This document shows, piece by piece, positions 56,230 through 64,000 of a stretch of 64,000 nucleotides of DNA. Within the stretch, counting starts at the first letter, position 1. Each line of letters begins with the position of its first letter. The notes beneath the pieces are model-generated. The model searched no databases. It was not told the DNA's origin and was given only the letters and a program-made list of their open reading frames with translations. The position numbers were made by a program, and so were the translations under genes. Source of the DNA: CAIKMD01 sp036501365 (GTDB lineage Bacteria; Pseudomonadota; Alphaproteobacteria; ATCC43930; CGMCC-115725); NCBI GenBank assembly GCA_036501365.1, contig DASYAL010000102.1, positions 124,001 through 188,000 on the forward strand. Direction: 5' to 3'.

Positions 56230-56880
56230 TCAGAATTCCCATTGCTCGATCACCATCGGCTCGTTGCGCGCTGCGCCGAGCCATTCCTGGTAGGCCGGCC
56301 AAGCGGTCATCGCCGCGGCATAGGCTTCGACCTCGCCTTCCAGCGGCAGCCTGAAGGTGCGGAAGCGGCTCACCACCGGCGCATACATCGCATCGGCGAT
56401 GCTGAAGGCGCCGAAGAGGAAATCGCCGCCGGCACCGTAACGGCGCCGACAATCGCGCCACAAGGCGGTGATGCGGTCGATATCGCCCTGAATCTCGGGG
56501 ATGATCGCGCGGTCGAAGGCCGAGCGCATGTTCATCGGGAAATGCCGCCGCAGCGGCAGGAAGCCGGCATGCATTTCGTTGCTGATGGTGCGGGCATGGG
56601 CGCGGGCGGGGGCGTCCTTCGGCCAGAGCCCGGCGGCCGGAAACAGCTCGGCGAGGTATTCGCCGATCGCCAGCGACTCCCAGACGGTGACCTTGCCGTG
56701 GACCAGGGTCGGCAGCTTGCCCGACGGCGTGTGGCGCAGGATCTCCGGCCGGCTCTGCGGCTCATAAAGCGGGATCACCACCTCGTCGAAAGCGATCCCG
56801 GTCTGCTTCAGCATCAGCCAGCCGCGCAGCGACCAGGAAGAATAGTTCTTGTTCCCAAGGTAGATGGTGAACTCGGCCAT
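56230..56880 (-). CDS. Glutathione S-transferase family protein
   Basis: A 216-residue protein with the thioredoxin-like N-terminal domain YLGNKNYSSWSLRGWLMLKQ, where Ser13/Ser14 could activate glutathione, the cis-Pro loop SGKLPTLVHG and WESLAIGEYLAE, and an all-helical C-terminal domain with the N-capping box AFSIADAMYAPVV. The opening resembles YfcF/zeta-like GSTs. A GST-type maleylpyruvate isomerase would fit the gentisate dioxygenase at 13368, but the 42-kb distance and this opening make a general detoxification GST just as likely. Confidence 0.85.
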   Translation of the reverse strand: MAEFTIYLGNKNYSSWSLRGWLMLKQTGIAFDEVVIPLYEPQSRPEILRHTPSGKLPTLVHGKVTVWESLAIGEYLAELFPAAGLWPKDAPARAHARTISNEMHAGFLPLRRHFPMNMRSAFDRAIIPEIQGDIDRITALWRDCRRRYGAGGDFLFGAFSIADAMYAPVVSRFRTFRLPLEGEVEAYAAAMTAWPAYQEWLGAARNEPMVIEQWEF

Positions 56881-56962
56881 CGGCTATGCTCGGTCGGGAT
56901 TCATGGAATGACTGTGACGGCCGCAAGCGGTGCTCGCAAGCCCAGCGGCCGGGAGGGTTGTG

Positions 56963-58334
<1,372 letters not shown>

Positions 58335-58345
<11 letters not shown>

Positions 58346-58769
58346 CACTGCGCAAAAACGCGCCGGCCGCCGCGCCCGCGGCGACGCGGGGACGCCGCCC
58401 GCCGCGATCCGCTTCAAGCACAAGCCGAGCGGCAAGGAACGGCGGGTCGCGACAGGCTTTGCCTGGGATCTGTTCCTTTTCGCCGGCGTGTTCGGCCTGC
58501 CGCTGTTCTGGCGGCGCCTGTCGAGCTGGGGCGCGGGCGTGCTGGTGCTGTGGCTGCTGGTGCTGGTCGCAGGCATTCTGCGCGTCGGGCCGCAAGCGAC
58601 CGAGACGGCGCAGCTCGTGCTCTGCGCCGTGTTCCTGGTGCTGCAAATCGGCCTCGGCTTTTACGGCAACCGTCTCACTGCGCGCACGCTGCTCGATCAT
58701 GGCTGGACGCTCGACCAGCCCAACGACGCCGCCACCAAGCGCGTGATCGAGCGCTGGAAGCTGGCCTAA
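58335..58769 (+). CDS. Small integral membrane protein of unknown function
   Basis: A 144-residue protein starting at a GTG (58335) overlapping the aminopeptidase by 11 bp. The basic N-terminus (QKRAGRRARGD and HKPSGKERR) is followed by three hydrophobic helices at about 47-60, 66-82 and 91-107 (DLFLFAGVFGLPLFW, GAGVLVLWLLVLVAGIL, TAQLVLCAVFLVLQIGLGFYG). The C-terminal text ARTLLDHGWTLDQPNDAATKRVIERWKLA resembles the soluble end of DUF2628-type proteins. No function is known. It is coupled to the aminopeptidase and convergent with the Yej-like operon. Confidence 0.8.
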
Positions 58770-58772
58770 GGA

Positions 58773-60401
58773 TCACGTTCCGACCGCCTGCGGCTCGGTG
58801 ATCGCGATATCGAAAGCCGCGGCCATGAGCGCGCGCGTATAGGCCGTTTGCGGCGCGTTGAAGATCGACGCGGCGGGGCCGCTCTCGACCATCCTACCGT
58901 CCTTCATCACCATAATGTCGTGGGCGAGGGCCTTCACCACCCTCAGGTCGTGGCTGATGAAAAGATAAGCGAGGCCGTGCCGCGCCTGCAGATCGCGCAG
59001 TAGATCGACCATCTGCGCCTGCACCGACATGTCGAGCGCCGAGGTCGGCTCGTCCAGCAAAAGGAAACGCGGCTGCAGCACCAGCGCGCGCGCTAGCGCG
59101 ACGCGTTGCCGCTGCCCACCCGAGAATTCATGCGGATAACGATCGGCCGCGCTCGGATCGAGTCCGACCTCCTGCAACAGCCGCTCGATCTCGCGCCGCC
59201 GCTCGGCGGCGCTGCCGCCGAGCTTGTGGACTTTCAGCCCCTCTTCGATGATCTGTGCGATCGACAGCCGCGGCGATAGGCTCGAATAGGGATCCTGGAA
59301 CACGACCTGCATCTCGCGCCGTAAGGGGCGCAGCGCCTTGCCGCCGAGTTGGTCGAGCCGCCGCCCGTCGAAGATGATTTCGCCCTGGCTGTCGGTGAGG
59401 CGCAGCAGCGCGAGGCCGAGCGTCGTCTTGCCCGAGCCCGATTCGCCGACGACACCGAGGGTCTGGCCTCCGCGCAAGGTGAGATCGACGCCATCGACCG
59501 CTTTGACATAGCCGGTGGTGCGGCGGAAGAAGCCGGTCTTGATCGGGAACCATACCCGCATGTCGCGCGCTTCGAGCAGCGACTTGGCGTCGATGCGCGG
59601 CGGCGGCGCGCCCTTGGGCTCGGCGGCGAGCAGCTTTTTCGTGTAGGGGTGTTGCGGGCGCTCGAAGATATCGGCGGTCTTGCCGTGCTCGACGATCAGG
59701 CCTTCGGTCATCACCAGCACCCGATCCGCCATCTTGCGCACGATCGTGAGGTCGTGCGTGATCAGCAGCAGCGCCATGCCGAAGCGCGCCTGAAGGTCTT
59801 TCAAGAGCTTCAGGATCTGCGCCTGGATGGTGACGTCGAGCGCCGTGGTCGGCTCGTCGGCGATGAGGATGTCGGGCTCGTTGGCGAGCGCCATCGCGAT
59901 CATCACCCGCTGGCGCTGGCCGCCCGAAAGCTGATGCGGATAAGCGTTGAGCCGAGTCTCGGCTTCCGGTAGGCCGACGAGGCGCAAGAGCTCGATCACC
60001 CGTGCCCGCGCCGCGCCGCCACTCAGCCCTTTATGGAGATGCAGGGTCTCGGCGACCTGCTTCTCGATCGTGTGCAGCGGGTTGAGCGAGGTCATCGGCT
60101 CCTGGAACACGATGGCGATGCGGTTGCCACGGATATCGCGCAAGGTCGCTTCGCTGGCACGCACCAGCTCCCTGCCGTCGAAGCGGATGCTGCTCGCCGC
60201 GCCGTGGCTCGCGCTCGGATAGGGCAGGAGTTGCAGGATCGACAGCGCGGTCACGGATTTGCCCGAGCCCGATTCGCCGACCAGGGCCAGAGTCTCGCCC
60301 TTCTCGAGCTCGAAGCTCACGCCTTTGACGGCCTCGACGCGGGCGTCGCCAGCAGCGAAGGTGACGGTGAGGTCTTTGACGTGCAACAGGCTCTCAGCCA
60401 T
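58773..60401 (-). CDS. yejF: Peptide ABC transporter ATP-binding protein with two fused ATPase domains (YejF-like)
   Basis: A 542-residue fusion of two ATPase domains. The first has Walker A GESGSGKS at 42-49, signature LSGGQRQR and Walker B LIADEP. The second starts near residue 290 and has GESGSGKTT, FSGGQRQR and LLLDEP. Each is followed by an oligopeptide-type C-terminal segment. The ATG at 60401 shares a base with the upstream permease stop (TGATG); the longer frame is antisense-like noise. E. coli YejF, of similar size (529 residues), has the same fusion. It drives uptake of peptides or peptide-like antibiotics. Confidence 0.92.
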   Translation of the reverse strand: MAESLLHVKDLTVTFAAGDARVEAVKGVSFELEKGETLALVGESGSGKSVTALSILQLLPYPSASHGAASSIRFDGRELVRASEATLRDIRGNRIAIVFQEPMTSLNPLHTIEKQVAETLHLHKGLSGGAARARVIELLRLVGLPEAETRLNAYPHQLSGGQRQRVMIAMALANEPDILIADEPTTALDVTIQAQILKLLKDLQARFGMALLLITHDLTIVRKMADRVLVMTEGLIVEHGKTADIFERPQHPYTKKLLAAEPKGAPPPRIDAKSLLEARDMRVWFPIKTGFFRRTTGYVKAVDGVDLTLRGGQTLGVVGESGSGKTTLGLALLRLTDSQGEIIFDGRRLDQLGGKALRPLRREMQVVFQDPYSSLSPRLSIAQIIEEGLKVHKLGGSAAERRREIERLLQEVGLDPSAADRYPHEFSGGQRQRVALARALVLQPRFLLLDEPTSALDMSVQAQMVDLLRDLQARHGLAYLFISHDLRVVKALAHDIMVMKDGRMVESGPAASIFNAPQTAYTRALMAAAFDIAITEPQAVGT

Positions 60402-61417
60402 CAGCGAACTTTCCGCGGATCGAAGGCGTCGCGCACCCCTTCGCCGATGAAGATCAGCAGCGTCAACATGAGCGCGAGGGCGACAAAGGCGGTGAGGCCG
60501 AGCCAGGGCGCCTGGAGGTTGTTCTTGCCCTGCGCCAGGAGCTCGCCGAGCGAGGGCGAGCCGGGCGGCAGGCCGAAGCCGAGGAAATCGAGCGAGGTCA
60601 AGGTGGTGATCGAGCCGTTGAGGATGAAAGGCACGAAGGTCAGGGTCGCCACCATGGCATTCGGCAAGACGTGGCGCCAGATGATCGTCGCATCGCCGAC
60701 GCCCAAGGCGCGGGCGGCGCGGACATAGTCGAAATTGCGCGCGCGCAGGAATTCGGCGCGCACCAGATCGACCAGCGACATCCACGAGAACAGCAGCATA
60801 ATGATCAGCAGCCACCAGAAATTGGGCTGGATGATGCTGGAGAGGATGATCAGCAGGAAAAGCTGCGGCAGGCCGGACCAGACCTCCTCGAAGCGCTGGA
60901 ACGAGATGTCGATGAGCCCGCCGTAATAGCCTTGGATCGCGCCGGCGGCGACGCCGATGATCGAACTGAGGATCGTCAGGGCGAGGCCGAAGAGCACCGA
61001 GATGCGGAAGCCGTAGATCAGCCGCGCCAACACGTCGCGGCCCTGATCGTCGGTGCCGAGCCAATTGACCCGATCCGGTGGCGACGGGGCGGGCGAGGGC
61101 AGGTTGAAGTTGATGGTGCTATCGGCGAACGGGATCGGCGGCCAAACCATGAAGCCTTGCGCGTCGATGCGCTTGGCGAGGTCCGGGTCGCGGTAATCGG
61201 CCGCGATCGGCAGATCGCCGCCGAAATCGCTCTCGAGATAATCGGCGAAGACCGGGAAATAGAGATGCCCGTCGTAGCGCACGACGAGCGGCCGGTCGTT
61301 GGCGATGAACTCGGCGCAAAGCGTCGTGCCGAAGAGGATGAGGAAGATCCACAGTGACCAGAAGCCGCGCCGGTTGGCGCGGAAATTCTGCAAGCGGCGG
61401 CGGGTGAGCGGCGTCAT
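60401..61417 (-). CDS. yejE: Peptide ABC transporter permease (YejE-like)
   Basis: A 338-residue permease matching YejE in size and in its signature long periplasmic loop after the first membrane helix (YDGHLYFPVFADYLESDFGGD ... NFNLPSPAP). Downstream helices carry the EAA loop RAARALGVGDATIIWRHVLPNA. The terminal FIGEGVRDAFDPRK is the usual OppC/DppC-type end. The start (61417) overlaps the YejB-like stop (ATGA), so the operon is translated in tight succession. Confidence 0.92.
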   Translation of the reverse strand: MTPLTRRRLQNFRANRRGFWSLWIFLILFGTTLCAEFIANDRPLVVRYDGHLYFPVFADYLESDFGGDLPIAADYRDPDLAKRIDAQGFMVWPPIPFADSTINFNLPSPAPSPPDRVNWLGTDDQGRDVLARLIYGFRISVLFGLALTILSSIIGVAAGAIQGYYGGLIDISFQRFEEVWSGLPQLFLLIILSSIIQPNFWWLLIIMLLFSWMSLVDLVRAEFLRARNFDYVRAARALGVGDATIIWRHVLPNAMVATLTFVPFILNGSITTLTSLDFLGFGLPPGSPSLGELLAQGKNNLQAPWLGLTAFVALALMLTLLIFIGEGVRDAFDPRKVR

Positions 61418-62481
61418 TGTCCGCGCGTGCCGAAGTCGATGCGCGGATCGACGAACATGTAGGTGATATCGCGCAGCAGGTTCGCGGCGACGCCGACCAG
61501 CGTATAGATGTAGAGCGTGCCGAAGATGATCGGATAGTCGCGGTTGACCGCGGCCTCGAAGCCCAACAGGCCCATGCCATCGAGCGAGAAGATCACCTCG
61601 ATCAGCAGCGCCCCGGTAAAGAGGATGCCGATGAACGCCGCCGGAAAGCCGGTGATCACCAGCAGCATCGCGTTGCGGAAGACATGGCCATAGAGCACGC
61701 GGCGCTCGGTCAGGCCCTTGGCGCGCGCCGTCACGACATACTGCTTGTTGATCTCGTCGAGGAAAGAATTCTTGGTCAGCATCGTCAGGCTGGCGAAGCC
61801 GCCCACGCCAAGCGCGATCACCGGAAGCGCGATATGCCAGAAATAATCGACGATCTGGTGCGGCCAGGAAAAGCTCGCCCAATCGTCCGAGGTGAGGCCG
61901 CGCAGCGGAAACCACGACAAGAAGCTGCCGCCGGCGAACAGCACGATGAGGAAGACCGCGAGGAGGAAGGACGGGATCGCATAGCCGACGAAGATCACGC
62001 CGCTCGTCCAGGCGTCGAACGGCGTGCCATCCCTTACCGCCTTGCGGATGCCCAAGGGGATCGAGATCAGATAGGCGATCAGCGTCGTCCAGAGCCCCAG
62101 CGAGATCGAAACCGGCAGACGTTGCAGAATGAGGTGGATCACGTCGCCGTTGCGGAAAAAACTCTGGCCGAAATCGAACCGTGCGTAGTGCTCCATCATC
62201 AGGACGAAGCGTTCGCCCATCGGCTTGTCGAGGCCGAATTGGTGGTCGAGCTGCTGGATGAGCTGCGGATCGATGCCGCGGCCGGCGCGGGTCTGGCTCT
62301 GGCTGATGTCGCTGCCGCCGCCCGAGACGCGGGCGAGCGCGCCCTGGCCGCCGCGGATCTGCGAGACGATCTGATCGATCGGCCCGCCCGGCGCGACTTG
62401 GACGATGACGAAGTTCAAGAGCATTACGCCGAACAGCGTCGGAATGATGAGGAGCAGGCGCCTCGCGATGTAAGCGAGCAT
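61414..62481 (-). CDS. yejB: Peptide ABC transporter permease (YejB-like)
   Basis: A 355-residue permease with the OppB-type opening MLAYIARRLLLIIPTLFGVMLLNF and a long periplasmic segment (GGPIDQIVSQIRGGQGALARVSGGG...). The EAA loop is VVTARAKGLTERRVLYGHVFRNA, and the end DITYMFVDPRIDFG is typical of the family. It starts 9 bp after the SBP stop. It pairs with the YejE-like permease to form the pore. Confidence 0.92.
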   Translation of the reverse strand: MLAYIARRLLLIIPTLFGVMLLNFVIVQVAPGGPIDQIVSQIRGGQGALARVSGGGSDISQSQTRAGRGIDPQLIQQLDHQFGLDKPMGERFVLMMEHYARFDFGQSFFRNGDVIHLILQRLPVSISLGLWTTLIAYLISIPLGIRKAVRDGTPFDAWTSGVIFVGYAIPSFLLAVFLIVLFAGGSFLSWFPLRGLTSDDWASFSWPHQIVDYFWHIALPVIALGVGGFASLTMLTKNSFLDEINKQYVVTARAKGLTERRVLYGHVFRNAMLLVITGFPAAFIGILFTGALLIEVIFSLDGMGLLGFEAAVNRDYPIIFGTLYIYTLVGVAANLLRDITYMFVDPRIDFGTRGQ

Positions 62482-62490
62482 CGGCGACGC

Positions 62491-64000
62491 CTAGTGCGCG
62501 GCCGGCGGCGGCGACGCTTGGGCCGACAGTGCCTGCGCGGCTTTCGCGTCGATCCACCAATCGTTGATCACGGCCGACGGCATGCTCGCATAGATCGGCT
62601 GCGTCGCCGGCCTGCCGAATTTGTTCCAATAGGCGACGCGGTAATAGCCGGAATACCAGTTGGGCACGACGTAGTAGCCGGCGAGCAGCACGCGGTCGAG
62701 CGTGTGGATGATTGGCAGCAGCGCGGTGCGCGTCGGCGCGGCGAGGGCCTTTTGGATCAGATCGTCGATCACGGGGTCCTTGATGCCGGCGGTGTTGGGG
62801 CTGCCGGGCTGGTCGGCGGAGGCGCTGCCGAAATATTGCAGCAGGTCGGTGCCGGGCGCAAGAGAGGCACCGTAGCGCACGCCGATCATGTCGAAATCAT
62901 AATCGCGCACGCGATTCTCGTATTGCGGCGCGTCGACGCTGCGCAGATGGCCGTCGACGCCGATGCGCGCGAGATTCTGAAGGTAGGGCAGGATGACGCG
63001 CTCGAGCCGCGGATCATCGTTCAGGAACTCGAAGGTGAACGGCCGGCCGTTCTTGTCGAGGAGCTTGCCGCCTTTGAGCGTCCAGCCGGCCTGCTGCAAC
63101 AGCTGCAAAGCGGCGCGAATCCCGGGGCGGATATCGCCGCTGCCGTCATAGACCGGCGGCTCGTAGGCGGTGGTGAATACCGAATCGGGAATGCGGCCGC
63201 GATAGTGACCGAGCAGCGTCAGCTCCGCGCCCTGCGGCAGGCCGTGCGAGGCGAGATCGGAATTCTCGAAATAGCTCTTGGTGCGCTTGTAGGAGTCGTA
63301 GAAGAAATTCTTGTTGGTCCATTCGAAATCGAAGAGATAGCCGAGCGCGCGGCGGACACGCACATCTTGGAAGATCGGCCGCCGCGTGTTGAAGACGAAG
63401 CCCTGCATGCCCTGCGGCACCTGATGGTCGACCTGCTCCTTGATGACCCGGCCGTCCTTCGCGGCCGGGAAATCGTAGGCCGTCGCCCAATCCTTCGAGG
63501 TCAGGTCCTCGCGCACGTCGATCTGCCCGGCCTTGAATGCCTCGAACATGATCGAGCTGTCGCGGTAATAGTCGACGCGCATCGTGTCGAAATTGTTCAT
63601 TCCGACATTCACCGGCAGGTCCTTCGCCCAATAGTCCTTGACGCGCTCATAGGTGATCGAGCGCCCCGGATCGACCGCGGCGATCTTGTACGGGCCGCTG
63701 CCGAGGGGCGGATCGAGCGTCGGCTGGCTGAAATCCTTGCCCTGCCACCAATGCTCGGGCAGCACCGGCAGCGTCGCCACGGTCATCGGCAAGTCGCGAT
63801 CCTGATTGCTCTTGAAGGTGAACTTCACGTGCAGCGGGTCCGGGGCCTCGCATTTCTCGACATCGGCGAGCGTGACGCGAAAGCTCGGATGGCCCTTGGT
63901 GATCAGCGTGTTGTAGGTCCAGCACACATCCGCGGCGGTAATCGGCGTGCCGTCGTGAAAGCGTGCCGCCTTGCGCAGCGTGAACGACATCGACAGCCGG
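62491..64000 (-). CDS. yejA: Peptide ABC transporter substrate-binding protein (YejA-like, N-terminus outside window)
   Basis: At least 503 residues are visible; the reading frame stays open through the end of the window, so the signal peptide and roughly 100 further residues lie beyond base 64000. An internal ATG at 63990 is not the start because the text there (MSFTLRKAARFHDGTPITAADVCW) is the middle of the family's first domain. The lobe-two region (FDFEWTNKNFFYDSYKRTKSYFENSDLASHGLP) is highly characteristic of YejA-type peptide SBPs. Together with the three genes downstream in transcription it makes a complete YejABEF-like importer. Confidence 0.9.
   Translation of the reverse strand, partial: RLSMSFTLRKAARFHDGTPITAADVCWTYNTLITKGHPSFRVTLADVEKCEAPDPLHVKFTFKSNQDRDLPMTVATLPVLPEHWWQGKDFSQPTLDPPLGSGPYKIAAVDPGRSITYERVKDYWAKDLPVNVGMNNFDTMRVDYYRDSSIMFEAFKAGQIDVREDLTSKDWATAYDFPAAKDGRVIKEQVDHQVPQGMQGFVFNTRRPIFQDVRVRRALGYLFDFEWTNKNFFYDSYKRTKSYFENSDLASHGLPQGAELTLLGHYRGRIPDSVFTTAYEPPVYDGSGDIRPGIRAALQLLQQAGWTLKGGKLLDKNGRPFTFEFLNDDPRLERVILPYLQNLARIGVDGHLRSVDAPQYENRVRDYDFDMIGVRYGASLAPGTDLLQYFGSASADQPGSPNTAGIKDPVIDDLIQKALAAPTRTALLPIIHTLDRVLLAGYYVVPNWYSGYYRVAYWNKFGRPATQPIYASMPSAVINDWWIDAKAAQALSAQASPPPAAH

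Overview
This is a 64 kb stretch of GC-rich (roughly two-thirds G+C) bacterial chromosome, most likely from an alphaproteobacterium of the Hyphomicrobiales/Rhodospirillales type. The evidence is the family content, tightly packed operons with ATGA/TGATG stop-start overlaps, GGAGG-type ribosome binding sites, and intergenic palindromes of the kind common in those groups (for example the GTCATGGCCGGG...CCCGGCCAT element near 34.34 kb and the GTCATTGCGAGG...CCTCGCAATGAC element near 20.37 kb). I saw no rRNA, tRNA, prophage, transposase or CRISPR array. The content is almost entirely catabolic and transport-related.

Layout. 1-10649 (+): end of a hydantoinase-B-type gene, four tandem periplasmic substrate-binding proteins (SBPs) of the NMT1/TauA type, one ATPase and two permeases of a SsuABC/TauABC-like importer, a fifth SBP, and an MmgE/PrpD protein. 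10663-14390 (-): gentisate 1,2-dioxygenase-like cupin, flavin hydroxylase and MDR oxidoreductase. 14521-17413 (+): a second MmgE/PrpD protein, a 51-residue small protein and a DUF2189 membrane protein. 17438-25456 (-): eight tandem SBPs with no permease or ATPase. 25505-27058 (-): CYTH-CHAD protein. 27185-38613 (+): TauD-like dioxygenase, small Rieske protein and a partner protein, five paralogous amidohydrolases with a further SBP among them, and a TPP enzyme. 38628-41105 (-): DUF2252, GT2 and PNPOx-family genes. 41237-49796 (+): flavin hydroxylase, partner protein and Rieske protein again, a three-subunit molybdenum hydroxylase, an ACMSD-like decarboxylase and a UbiD-type decarboxylase. 49797-58769: scattered hydrolases, two single-domain cupins, amidase, orphan peptide SBP, GST and aminopeptidase. 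58773-64000 (-): a YejABEF-like peptide importer, with yejA cut by the window end.

How it may work together (inference). The locus looks like an island for uptake and degradation of several related aromatic or heteroaromatic acids. One ABC core could be served by 13 related SBPs. Hydroxylases, a Mo hydroxylase, Rieske electron carriers, amidohydrolase-fold and UbiD decarboxylases, a gentisate-type ring-cleavage enzyme, hydrolases and amidases would then process the cargo. No substrate can be assigned from sequence alone.

The most unusual features are the 13-member SBP expansion in two subfamilies around one transporter core, the run of five amidohydrolase paralogs, and a Rieske-plus-small-partner module that occurs twice. 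No transcription factor gene was recognised anywhere in the window.
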